NCBI RefSeq assembly: GCF_000613785.1
Contig: NZ_BAJQ01000011.1
Coordinates: forward strand, 1-58,096
Source of the DNA: Segatella oulorum JCM 14966
GTDB lineage: Bacteria > Bacteroidota > Bacteroidia > Bacteroidales > Bacteroidaceae
Reading direction: 5' to 3'
DNA length: 58,096 bases
Shown in pieces: positions 28,043-35,730 of this stretch. The notes under the pieces were generated by a model. That model searched no databases. It was not told where the DNA came from and saw only the letters and a list, made by a program, of their open reading frames with translations. The position numbers and the translations under genes are program-made. The number at the start of each line of letters is the position of its first letter. The stretch's first letter is position 1.

Positions 28043-28810
28043 TTATTTTTCAACCACGATGCGCCCTTCAACCTGGCTGTTCACCGGCTCGCCCTGCGCC
28101 ATTTTGTGGCGAAAATAATTGGTAATGATGAAGCGGGTGTCGTTCTCTTGCGTCTTCGGTGAATTGAGATTTGTGCCCGATTTGAAAGCCGTGAGCTTGT
28201 CGTTGCCCTGTGCCAAATAGTCGATTGTGGCAATGCGATAGGAGGCTTTGTCGTCGATGGGACGGCCGTTGAGCGCACAGCTGCGCAGCTTGCGGTCGTT
28301 GGTAAACACGAGTTTCACGCCCTTGCTCACCCCTTCGCCACCGGTGTAGGCCATTTCGGAAAAGAGTTCTTTCACCTTGTCGCCCGAAAGCGTCAGAAAA
28401 CAGATTTTGTTTTCAAAGGGAGCAATGTCCACTATGTCGCCAAAAGTCACCTTGCCTTTCTTCAACGCCGCACGAATGCCGCCCATGTTGTAGACCGCAA
28501 AGTCCACCTGCTCGTTGTAATCCTTCGCCGCCCAGCACATGATGTCGGCCAGCAAATTGGAGAGATCGCTCTCGGGACGATGCACCGCCATGTCCTTAGC
28601 TGCCTCACCCACCACGGGACTCATGATGCTATCCACCACATGCCGATAAGGTTGCAGAAAGGCGTTGGCTTCAGGTTCGGGCGTGGCATCATAGCGCTTG
28701 TCGATGAGTATGCGGCTGCGCGTCACGTCGGTCAGCACATAATGTTGCCGACACGAAGCCAAAGTCAGCAGCAAGGGCGCCATCCATAAAAAAGTTGTTT
28801 TGCAATTCAT
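28043..28810 (-). CDS. 5'-nucleotidase C-terminal domain lipoprotein
   Basis: 255-aa lipoprotein when started at MNCKTTFLWM (28810), with lipobox LLTLASC. A longer frame upstream lacks signal-peptide logic. The body is the 5'-nucleotidase C-terminal domain: ESDLSNLLADIMCWAAK, FAVYNMGGIRAALKKG and the adenine-binding-region motif YRIATIDYLAQGNDKL. It is the first gene of a two-gene operon with the catalytic metallophosphatase domain, in the reverse order to the fused enzyme. A minus-strand TACCTTTG lies 20 bp upstream. Confidence 0.9.
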   Translation of the reverse strand: MNCKTTFLWMAPLLLTLASCRQHYVLTDVTRSRILIDKRYDATPEPEANAFLQPYRHVVDSIMSPVVGEAAKDMAVHRPESDLSNLLADIMCWAAKDYNEQVDFAVYNMGGIRAALKKGKVTFGDIVDIAPFENKICFLTLSGDKVKELFSEMAYTGGEGVSKGVKLVFTNDRKLRSCALNGRPIDDKASYRIATIDYLAQGNDKLTAFKSGTNLNSPKTQENDTRFIITNYFRHKMAQGEPVNSQVEGRIVVEK

Positions 28811-28829
28811 ACGTTCTGTTTTAGGCATA

Positions 28830-28837
28830 CAAAGGTA
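28830..28837 (-). promoter_or_regulatory. -7 box for the split 5'-nucleotidase operon
   Basis: CAAAGGTA on the plus strand reads TACCTTTG on the minus strand, 20 bp before the start at 28810. No clear -33 box is seen. Confidence 0.55.
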
Positions 28838-28920
28838 GCGAATTTGCAGAAAAATGCGAAGTAATAGTGTTAAAAACAAAAAAACAAGTGCGCAATAGCC
28901 GCCCACCACATTGTTTTTTG

Positions 28921-28928
28921 TACCTTTG
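28921..28928 (+). promoter_or_regulatory. -7 box of the rplS promoter
   Basis: TACCTTTG at 28921-28928 lies 87 bp upstream of the rplS start. No good -33 match is visible at the expected distance. The roughly 80-nt leader could hold translational control, but no defined structure was recognised. Confidence 0.55.
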
Positions 28929-29015
28929 CACCGCTTTACAACGTAACCGCTGCTGACAGAAGAGTTGTACAACATGTTGCGTTGGGCAAGAAACAAATTT
29001 AATTTTATAAGTAAA

Positions 29016-29381
29016 ATGGATTTAATTAAAGTTGCTGAAGAAGCATTTGCAACCGGAAAACAGTTCCCAACCTTCGGTCCCGGTGACACCATCACTGTGG
29101 CTTACAAGATTGTTGAGGGAACGAAAGAGCGTATTCAGCTTTATCGCGGTGTTGTGATTAAGATTTCGGGACATGGCGAAAAGAAGCGCTTCACGGTGCG
29201 CAAGATGTCGGGAACGATTGGGGTAGAGCGTATCTTCCCGCTTGAATCGCCCAACATCGACTCGATTGAAGTGAACAAGCGTGGTAAAGTTCGTCGTGCG
29301 AAGTTGTATTATCTCCGCGCACTCACGGGCAAGAAAGCTCGTATTGTTGAAAAGAGAAACAACAAAACCGCAGCCGAATAA
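29016..29381 (+). CDS. rplS: 50S ribosomal protein L19
   Basis: 121-aa ribosomal protein at the 30S-50S interface. Conserved stretches are [46 protein letters not shown] and [23 protein letters not shown]. The start is [10 protein letters not shown] at 29016; the in-frame upstream ATG at 28965 lacks homology. The C-terminal tail is short and basic. A terminator follows 25 bp after the stop. Confidence 0.97.
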   Translation: MDLIKVAEEAFATGKQFPTFGPGDTITVAYKIVEGTKERIQLYRGVVIKISGHGEKKRFTVRKMSGTIGVERIFPLESPNIDSIEVNKRGKVRRAKLYYLRALTGKKARIVEKRNNKTAAE

Positions 29382-29406
29382 GCCCTGTTGCTTTTCACAA
29401 AGAAAT

Positions 29407-29447
29407 AAAAAGAGGTGGAACACGTTCGCGTGTCTCACCTCTTTTTT
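29407..29447 (+). terminator. Terminator after rplS
   Basis: AGAGGTG pairs with CACCTCT, with an inner ACACG/CGTGT stem closed by a TTCG loop, followed by six T. It is A-rich on the other side, so it is also terminator-like in reverse for the small minus-strand gene. Confidence 0.9.
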
Positions 29448-29527
29448 GTGTGCTATACGCCCAACAGCAAAGCATTGCCGCAAGCATCGGCCGGCATTCC
29501 GCTATGCGCACGCCGCCTTTGCGCCAT

Positions 29528-29800
29528 TCATTCCTGCGGCGTCTCCTCGTCTAAGAACGTTTTTCGCAAACTTTCCCAATCCTGAAAGCCCGCAAAGAGC
29601 GCCAAACGATTTAAAAATTCTGTTGAAGGTTTTTCATGTCCCGTCAAATAGCCCCACAGCCGTTTCAGCGAACCTGCCGATAAATGCACGTGGTTATGGG
29701 CCAAAACTGTTGACGCTTGTTCAAAATCCTTCTGAGGTTTTGCATGTTCCACAAGCCTGCTCCCCACAACATGCAGCAGCTCATTCCATCTGCGTTTCAT
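29528..29800 (-). CDS. Small conserved Bacteroidetes protein with LKRLWGY motif
   Basis: 90-aa protein if started at MKRRWNELLHV (29800). It has the pattern LSAGSLKRLWGYLTGHEKPSTEFLNRLALFAGFQDWESLRK, often seen as a short helical module at the N-terminus of Bacteroidetes regulators and as stand-alone proteins. The helix arrangement suggests a helix-turn-helix-like fold, but DNA binding is not shown. A minus-strand TACCTTTG at 29832-29839 would be its promoter. It diverges from the AICAR transformylase gene. Confidence 0.65.
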   Translation of the reverse strand: MKRRWNELLHVVGSRLVEHAKPQKDFEQASTVLAHNHVHLSAGSLKRLWGYLTGHEKPSTEFLNRLALFAGFQDWESLRKTFLDEETPQE

Positions 29801-29831
29801 AACCTTTCTCGAAATATAATTCAGTGGTGCA

Positions 29832-29862
29832 AAGGTAATCATATTTTTTTATTAACTTTGCA
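29832..29862. promoter_or_regulatory. Divergent -7 boxes for the 90-aa gene and AICAR transformylase
   Basis: On the minus strand TACCTTTG (29832-29839) precedes the start at 29800. On the plus strand TAACTTTG (29855-29862) precedes the start at 29885. The two -7 boxes are only 15 bp apart, so the promoters overlap and the genes could interfere with each other. Confidence 0.6.
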
Positions 29863-29884
29863 AAAACAAAAAATAAGCCCCCCA

Positions 29885-31066
29885 ATGAAAGAATTAACGT
29901 TGAAGTATGGGTGCAATCCCAACCAAAAGCCTTCGAAAATATTCATGGAAGAAGGCCAACTCCCCCTCGAAGTGCTCAACGGCCGCCCCGGCTACATCAA
30001 CTTTTTAGATGCGCTCAATGCGTGGCAGCTGGTGAAAGAATTGCAAGATACCACGGGATGGCCTGCCGCAGCCAGCTTTAAACACGTCTCACCTGCCGGT
30101 GCTGCCATCGGTTTGCCGCTCACCGACACGCTCAAGAAGATTTATTTTGTCGACGACTTCGACGAGCCCCTCTCCCCCATTGCCAGCGCTTATGCACGTG
30201 CACGCGGTGCCGATCGCATGTGTTCGTATGGCGATTTCGTGGCTTTGAGCACCACGTGCGACCTGCAAACGGCACTGCTCTTGAAGCGCGAAGTGAGCGA
30301 TGGCGTGATTGCACCGTCCTACACGCCCGAGGCTTTGGCCGTGTTGCGGGAGAAACGCAAAGGCACTTACAACGTCATTCAAATCAACCCCACCTATGTT
30401 CCGGCACCCATCGAGCACAAACAGGTGTTCGGCATCACGTTCGAACAAGGCCGCAACGAGGTTCATCTGACCGACGACTCACTCTTCGCCGATGTGCCTA
30501 CGCGCAACAAAACCTTTACACCCGAGGCGAAACGCGACCTCATCATTGCACTCATTACCTTAAAATATACGCAGAGCAACTCGGTTTGCTATGCAAAAGA
30601 CGGGCAGGCTATCGGCATCGGAGCAGGCCAACAGAGTCGTATCCACTGCACCCGGTTAGCGGGTTCAAAGGCCGACACATGGTGGCTCAGACAATGTCCA
30701 AAGGTGATGAACCTACCGTTTAAGGAGGGAATTCGCCGTGCCGACCGCGACAACACTATAGATGTTTACATCAGCGACGACCATGATGACGTGTTGCGCG
30801 ACGGCGTTTGGCAACAGTTCTTCACCGAGAAGCCTGCCATTTTAACCCGCGAAGAGAAGCGCGACTGGATTGCACAAAACACGAATGTGGCGCTCGGCAG
30901 CGACGCCTTCTTCCCCTTTGGCGACAACATTGAGCGTGCCCACAAGAGCGGTGTGCAATACATTGCGCAGGCAGGAGGCTCCATCCGCGACGACAATGTC
31001 ATCGAGACCTGCGACAAATATGGCATCGCCATGGCCTTCACCCACGTGAGATTGTTCCACCATTAA
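29885..31066 (+). CDS. Phosphoribosylaminoimidazolecarboxamide formyltransferase, stand-alone
   Basis: 393-aa protein carrying only the AICAR transformylase domain of PurH, which uses 10-formyl-tetrahydrofolate to formylate AICAR in purine synthesis. Conserved elements are LKYGCNPNQKPSKIF, the catalytic region AASFKHVSPAGAA, SPIASAYARARGADRMCSYGDF and YTQSNSVCYAKDGQAIGIGAGQQSRIHC. The IMP cyclohydrolase domain is absent. Bacteroidales often have this stand-alone form as well as a full PurH. Start chosen at MKELTLKYG (29885), 22 bp after a TAACTTTG box. Confidence 0.92.
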   Translation: MKELTLKYGCNPNQKPSKIFMEEGQLPLEVLNGRPGYINFLDALNAWQLVKELQDTTGWPAAASFKHVSPAGAAIGLPLTDTLKKIYFVDDFDEPLSPIASAYARARGADRMCSYGDFVALSTTCDLQTALLLKREVSDGVIAPSYTPEALAVLREKRKGTYNVIQINPTYVPAPIEHKQVFGITFEQGRNEVHLTDDSLFADVPTRNKTFTPEAKRDLIIALITLKYTQSNSVCYAKDGQAIGIGAGQQSRIHCTRLAGSKADTWWLRQCPKVMNLPFKEGIRRADRDNTIDVYISDDHDDVLRDGVWQQFFTEKPAILTREEKRDWIAQNTNVALGSDAFFPFGDNIERAHKSGVQYIAQAGGSIRDDNVIETCDKYGIAMAFTHVRLFHH

Positions 31067-31076
31067 GCCACCCTTC

Positions 31077-31262
31077 ATGAGCGATATTGACGAAATCATC
31101 GAGACGGGCTTGGTGTTTCGCGCAGCACCCAAAGCGCAATCGGGCAACAATAAGGTGAAAACCAAAGCCAAAAAGAAAAAATATATCACGGGCGCGCACG
31201 GCTCGGGCAGCGCCAAACAAAAGGCAAAATACCGGGAGCAGCGTGCCAAACGCCACCGATAA
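31077..31262 (+). CDS. Short lysine-rich basic protein
   Basis: 61-aa protein beginning 10 bp after the transformylase stop. The first 20 residues are acidic/neutral and the rest is very basic (NKVKTKAKKKKY, KQKAKYREQRAKRHR), probably disordered and able to bind nucleic acid. I do not recognise a family. Tight spacing and the terminator hairpin right after its stop (31269) support a real gene. It borders the largest repeat array. Confidence 0.6.
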   Translation: MSDIDEIIETGLVFRAAPKAQSGNNKVKTKAKKKKYITGAHGSGSAKQKAKYREQRAKRHR

Positions 31263-31268
31263 CCCCAA

Positions 31269-31297
31269 CACGTCGTCCGCGGACGACGTGCTTTTTT
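31269..31297 (+). terminator. Terminator formed by the first unit of array E
   Basis: The perfect 22-bp palindrome CACGTCGTCCGCGGACGACGTG is followed by CTTTTTTC, a canonical intrinsic terminator for the transformylase operon. It is also in register (42 bp) with the array. Confidence 0.85.
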
Positions 31298-31631
31298 CTT
31301 CATATTTTGGCTGTTCGTCCACGGGCGAACAGCCATTTTTATCGTTTTTCGTTGTTCGTCCACGGGCGAAAAAGCATTTTTATTAAAAACAAGCGTTCGT
31401 CCACCGCCGAACAAACATTTTTATCAAAAACAGACGTTCGTCCACCGCCGAACAAGCATTTTCATCAAAAACAGACGTTCGGCACCTGCCGAACAAGCAT
31501 TTTCATCAAAAACAGACGTTCGGCACCTGCCGAACAAGCATTTTCATCAAAAACAGACGTTCGGCACCTGCCGAACAAGTATTTTTCTCAAAAACAAATG
31601 TTCCGCACCTGCCGAACAAGTAATTTTCTTA

Positions 31632-31667
31632 AAAACGGGTGGTCAGCACCTGCTGAACACCCGTTTT
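31632..31667. terminator. Bidirectional terminator-like hairpin, tenth core of array E
   Basis: The core GGTCAGCACCTGCTGAAC is extended by ACGGGT/ACCCGT to a stem of about 14 pairs with one mismatch. It has AAAAA on one side and TTTTC on the other. On the minus strand it ends CCCGTTTTT, which suits the barrel gene ending at 31713. Confidence 0.72.
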
Positions 31668-31712
31668 CATCATTTCTCGTCTGTTGCACAAGCGCAACAA
31701 CGGTGGTTTGCC

Positions 31713-32342
31713 TTAGAAATAATAGACCATGCCCACCTGCCATGCATTGGCACGTCCCTTTTTCTTGCCCGAAACATCGTTAAACACACGGTTGGCAGCC
31801 GAATTAAACGTGACCTCTCCCGTTGTGCCACACGCCACATTGTAGTTGGCATGCACCTGGAAATGCTTCAGCAACATCACGCCAAAGCCCATGTTCACGC
31901 TGAAAGCCGATGTTTTTAAACGCCAGTTGGCGGCGTTATCGTAAAAACTTTTACTCTTGTCGCCGATGTTAAGACCAATCTGTGGCCCCGCAAAAAGAAA
32001 GAAAGCGGCTGCATCAGCCAATCCTATCTCATAGCGCAAATTCAGCGGAATAGCCACCTGTTGTTGCTGCAAGGTGATGCCATCGCTCTCATCATAGAGC
32101 TTGGCTTGCCGCTGGTCATAAAGCGCCGACACATCAAATCCCCATCCGGTGACGGGCGATGCCACGCGCAATGTGGGGCCAAAGAAGTATCCTTCTTGGT
32201 TTTCTTTCTTCAACACGCGGTTCTTGAGCCAGAATTTTGTCACGTTCAAACCGCCTTTAAATCCAAAAGAAACATCGGTTTGTGCCTGCATGCCGGTGCT
32301 CATTCCGAACGCCAACAATGTCCATAAAATCATTTTCTTCAT
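31713..32342 (-). CDS. Outer-membrane beta-barrel protein (PorT/OmpA-like barrel)
   Basis: 209-aa exported protein with a signal peptide (GMSTGMQAQ). The rest is an alternating pattern of about eight amphipathic strands, such as SFGFKGGLNVTKFWL, GWGFDVSALYDQ and FFLFAGPQIGLNIG, ending in WQVGMVYYF with the terminal aromatic typical of outer-membrane barrels. This matches the general porin-like outer-membrane barrel family of Bacteroidetes; the specific role is unknown. It lies 45 bp downstream of gldN and could be the last gene of the T9SS transcript. Confidence 0.85.
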   Translation of the reverse strand: MKKMILWTLLAFGMSTGMQAQTDVSFGFKGGLNVTKFWLKNRVLKKENQEGYFFGPTLRVASPVTGWGFDVSALYDQRQAKLYDESDGITLQQQQVAIPLNLRYEIGLADAAAFFLFAGPQIGLNIGDKSKSFYDNAANWRLKTSAFSVNMGFGVMLLKHFQVHANYNVACGTTGEVTFNSAANRVFNDVSGKKKGRANAWQVGMVYYF

Positions 32343-32387
32343 AAGCTAATACTTTTTATATGTTGTGATTAAAAGTTGAGTATTCAT

Positions 32388-33434
32388 TTAATGCCGTTCC
32401 CGGCGCACCGAAACGCGTGCCGGTGTGCTGCCCGCTGCCTTTTGACTCGCGCCACGACGCAATCTTTTGGGCGTCGCAACGGGCTTGCGCTCCTCACGTT
32501 TGCGACTCGCTTTTGCTGTTCCTTGCTGCTGTGCCGCCATGCTATCCACCGAATCCTTGCGCGCTGGGTCGCCCCAAATCCGCGATTCAAAGGTCGCAAT
32601 CTCCTGCTCTATGTGGCGCTGCTCCTGCGTCAAAGTGCTGTCGTTGCCCAACGATGGGCGCGTTTGTCCCAACAAATTGTCGGTCTTGTAAATCTTTCCA
32701 CGATAGAGATGAAGCGTGAAAAAGTCGGCTAAGCTCATCGTCTCGGCCTGATTGAGCGCACTCGTTCTCACCCGCTGTTTCGCTAAGGCCGGTGCAACAT
32801 CATCATAGCGCACCCAAAACAAGGGATAGCTCGTCGTGCCATGGCCGAAATCATCGTCGCGTTCTAAGATGGGACACAGCGCCACCACCTTACGATGAAA
32901 CGAAGCAGTGGTTTGGTCATAATAGGCACTCTCCTTGATATAATAGCGCTTCACCTCGGCCGAAGGGATGTCGCTGTTGTCGATATGCACGCCCTTGTCG
33001 GTCTTTTCGTAAAAAATGTGGTGGTCGTCGAGGAACGTAAGTGGTTTGATGCGCGCATCGTCGGCAAAGCGTTCCTGCCCATCCAACCGATATTGATACA
33101 CGTTCACACCGCCACGTGCCGGCCCCGCCATCATGAGTTTAAAGAGCAAGGTGAAGAGGTTCATGTTGCCATCCGTAGGCACCACGGGATAAGCCAGCCC
33201 CACATTGGCGGCATCATCCAATCGAAGCTCGCGATAAACATCGCGCCGCCACACCACATCTTCACTCACTGGATTGGCCGTTGGGAACGTCAATTTTGCC
33301 CGCAACGTGAGGTTGTTGGCATTCGTTTTCCGCACTTTCGCAGCAGCCTCAGCCCGCCTTGCCGGCGGTTGTGCTCCCCCTGCGGTGACCATCGTCAGCA
33401 ACAAGGCCAACAACAAGTATTTCTTTCTATTCAT
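32388..33434 (-). CDS. gldN: Type IX secretion system protein GldN/PorN
   Basis: 348-aa periplasmic component of the T9SS that pairs with the GldK ring. The signal peptide ends near GGAQPPARR. The core has the expected blocks VVWRRDVYRELRLDDAANVGLAYPV, GVNVYQYRLDGQERF, HIDNSDIPSAEVKRYYIKE and FWVRYDDV. The C-terminal 60 residues are basic and low-complexity (KASRKREERKP, ARVSVRRERH). It is fifth in the order porP-gldK-gldL-gldM-gldN and starts 1 bp after the gldM stop. Confidence 0.94.
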   Translation of the reverse strand: MNRKKYLLLALLLTMVTAGGAQPPARRAEAAAKVRKTNANNLTLRAKLTFPTANPVSEDVVWRRDVYRELRLDDAANVGLAYPVVPTDGNMNLFTLLFKLMMAGPARGGVNVYQYRLDGQERFADDARIKPLTFLDDHHIFYEKTDKGVHIDNSDIPSAEVKRYYIKESAYYDQTTASFHRKVVALCPILERDDDFGHGTTSYPLFWVRYDDVAPALAKQRVRTSALNQAETMSLADFFTLHLYRGKIYKTDNLLGQTRPSLGNDSTLTQEQRHIEQEIATFESRIWGDPARKDSVDSMAAQQQGTAKASRKREERKPVATPKRLRRGASQKAAGSTPARVSVRRERH

Positions 33435-33435
33435 C

Positions 33436-34990
33436 TTACTTCACTATAATTTCTAAAGCACCCTGCAATGTGCGCACCACCCCATCGGGTCCCACCGCAC
33501 GAACATGGGTTATATAAAAACGACGGTTGCGCGAAAGGCCTCGGAAGGTCTCACGCTGACGGTCGGAAAAATCGGCTCCTGCCGAAGCGATGGGCACGGC
33601 ATTGCCCAAGGCATCGAAAAAACGGTTTCAAAACCCAACACACGGAAGGGAATATCCAAGAGGCCATCGTCAATAGCTGCCTGCACACGTGTGCCGAAAG
33701 GAGCGCACCTTTGGACAGACTGCCACCCTTAAAACGATTGGTTCCAAGGCCGAGATAGGCCGTTGGGTCGGGCAATTTGCGCACTTGGAAGGTCGTTGTG
33801 GGCAACAATCGTTGCTGTCCGTGGTCCATCGCCCGCACGGAAATGGTCACCGGCTGCCCCACAGCATGCGGCGTCAGCACATAATGTCCGTTGCCCTTCG
33901 CCTGCAATCTGCCTCCCGTTGCCGTCACTTGCACCGCATTGGTCGGCACGCCGGGCACACTGACACTCACGGGATTGGGATAACCGGCATACAACACATT
34001 CATCATGTCGGCGGCTACGGTCGCTGTATGAGGCGCAGGAACCACACGATAGGTTTGCGTAAACGGGCGGCGAAGCCACTCACCTTGGCGATTGCGCACG
34101 GCAATATAACCCGAGAAAGCGTGTTCACCGATACCCGATACCGTGAAAGCATATTGCCCATTGGGCGTGGTGAGCGGTCGACCACCCACGACAATCTGCG
34201 GTCGCTGCGTCGTGTCAACCGCCGCCATCACGATAGAAGCCTTGAACGATTCGCCAGGATAGAGGGTGGTTTTCTCGGGAATGACACAGGCTTTCAGCTG
34301 ATTCATCCGCACATCGTGCACATCGATATTTGCCACCAACGTATGCAACACCTCGCCTTCCGCGTAGCGCACGTCGCTTTGCAGCTTCGAAAGCTGCGTG
34401 ACAGCAGCCGCTACAGGCATGTTTTCAAAACAATATTCCTGCCAGTTCTTGCCTTGCCGGCGTGCCTGCTGTGGCACCGTTGTAGCCAAATTGCTGCTGA
34501 TGATGCTGCGTTGTTGGGCATCATCGACCATCGTGAGCAACTGGTTTCGATATTGATTGATAGCGTTGAAAAGTTCGTTTCCGCGACCTGTGCCCGGCGC
34601 AAGCATCACGATGTTGGCCGCTTCTACATTGTCTTTATGGCGAATAGCCGTCACATCGCCATCGCGACCATCGGCCTGTTGCACCAAAGCCACCTTCAAA
34701 TCTTGCAGCAAGTTGTAGAGTGAGTCGCTGGCCTCCTTCACCCGTTTGGCTTGTGCAAACCATGCTTTCACCTTTTCGGGCTGCTGACTTAAGGCTGCGG
34801 CAAAGTCGTGATAGAGCGCCACATTCTCACGCGAAGCATTGGCTGTGGTGCGCCTTAATCCCGCATCCACCAACGAGAAGCCGTCCAACACCTCGGTAGA
34901 GACGTTGAGTGCCAACATTGCCAGCAAGACGATATACATGAGGTTGATCATCTTTTGGCGTGGTGAGATGAGCCGTTTGCGAATAGCCAT
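33436..34990 (-). pseudogene. gldM: Type IX secretion motor protein GldM/PorM with two single-base deletions
   Basis: GldM is the single-pass inner-membrane motor partner of GldL, with a long periplasmic part contacting GldK/N. The N-terminus (RLISPRQKMINLMYIVLLAMLALNVSTEVLDGF) and most of the periplasmic domains are intact to LSKGALLSAH. The frame then slips near 33690 (one G lost in CACACGTG) and again near 33618 (one base lost in a run of six A on the plus strand). Between and after the breaks the expected sequence continues: VQAAIDDGLLDIPFRVLGFE, DALGNAVPIASAGADFS and VRTLQGALEIIVK. Restoring two bases gives about 518 aa, the normal length. The start overlaps the gldL stop (TAATG). Confidence 0.88.
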
Positions 34991-35730
34991 TATGGGGTTT
35001 GTGTGGGTTGTGATGCGGCAGCGCGCATGTTAGTGGTCATCGCCTCTATCATGCGGGCATAGATGCCATTCAACTGTTCGATGTGTTGTGCCAGCAACTT
35101 GGTTTGCATCTGAATGTCATCGATGGTGCCCATCTGCTGACTGGCACTCTTCAACTGCATTTCATACACCTTAGTGATGCCCGTAAGTGTGCGGTTGAGA
35201 TTGGTCATTTCTTCACTGTCCTGTGTCAAGCGCTGGCTTTGCTCGCCCACCTTTTTATATAATAGCGTGAGCTGCTGCAACGCCTCCACATATTGTTGTT
35301 GTGCCTCGGCCATCCCTTCGGGTGCCGCTGCGGGTGGCACGATAGCCGAAGACAAAGGAGTTTGCATTCCAACGCCGTGCGTTTTCTCCATAGCCAACTG
35401 AGCAGCCGAGGCTGTTGCAACACCAGACTTTGCCGCAGCAGCAACTTCTTTCTGTTTCGCTTGATTGGCATGCGTGGTGAGTTCCATGCCATCAGTGGTC
35501 TTATCGAAAGGCCGATCGAAGGCCGAAAGGAAGAACACCACCACCTCGGTACCCATACCTAAGATGAGCATCACATCGGCTCCCGGCAGATGAATAAGCT
35601 TAAACAGCGCACCAAGCACCACAATCGCCGCGCCCCAACTGTAGGCATAGTTCAGAAAAGTCTGTCCTGCCACACTGTCCATCCACTTTTGCAGCCGATA
35701 GACCACATTGATTTTGCTATATTTTGTCAT
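34990..35730 (-). CDS. gldL: Type IX secretion motor protein GldL/PorL
   Basis: 246-aa inner-membrane protein that with GldM forms the proton-driven T9SS motor. Two transmembrane helices lie at about residues 23-70 (YAYSWGAAIVVLGALFKLIHL and DVMLILGMGTEVVVFFLSAF); the second contains the conserved glutamate in GTEVV. The cytoplasmic C-terminal part is a long helical region rich in Q, A and M. Overlaps: 4 bp with gldK upstream, 1 bp with gldM downstream. Intact. Confidence 0.95.
   Translation of the reverse strand: MTKYSKINVVYRLQKWMDSVAGQTFLNYAYSWGAAIVVLGALFKLIHLPGADVMLILGMGTEVVVFFLSAFDRPFDKTTDGMELTTHANQAKQKEVAAAAKSGVATASAAQLAMEKTHGVGMQTPLSSAIVPPAAAPEGMAEAQQQYVEALQQLTLLYKKVGEQSQRLTQDSEEMTNLNRTLTGITKVYEMQLKSASQQMGTIDDIQMQTKLLAQHIEQLNGIYARMIEAMTTNMRAAASQPTQTP

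Larger units (their letters stand above)
31269..31699. repeat. Array E: twelve palindromic units at 41-bp spacing
   Basis: The first unit is a perfect 22-bp palindrome at 31269-31290 (centre 31279.5). The next core is centred 42 bp on, then cores begin at 31313, 31354, 31395, 31436, 31477, 31518, 31559, 31600, 31641 and 31682: every step is 41 bp. Core types are GTTCGTCCACGGGCGAAC, GTTCGTCCACCGCCGAAC, GTTCGGCACCTGCCGAAC (three identical copies), GTTCCGCACCTGCCGAAC, GGTCAGCACCTGCTGAAC and TGTTGCACAAGCGCAACA. The arms differ between units but keep pairing. Spacers keep CATTTTCATCAAAAACAGAC, with TTTT...AAAA placed symmetrically about the half-period. The array fills the gap between two convergent genes. 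Confidence 0.93.

Noticed and set aside
31269..31699. Array E as a CRISPR array
   Set aside because: Both the palindromic cores and the intervening 23-bp segments are conserved between units, there are no unique spacers, and no cas genes are present.
33468..34723. Long plus-strand open frames opposite gldM (96 and 344 codons)
   Set aside because: They mirror the gldM coding strand, have no recognisable domains and carry no signal or promoter; gldM homology is clear on the other strand.
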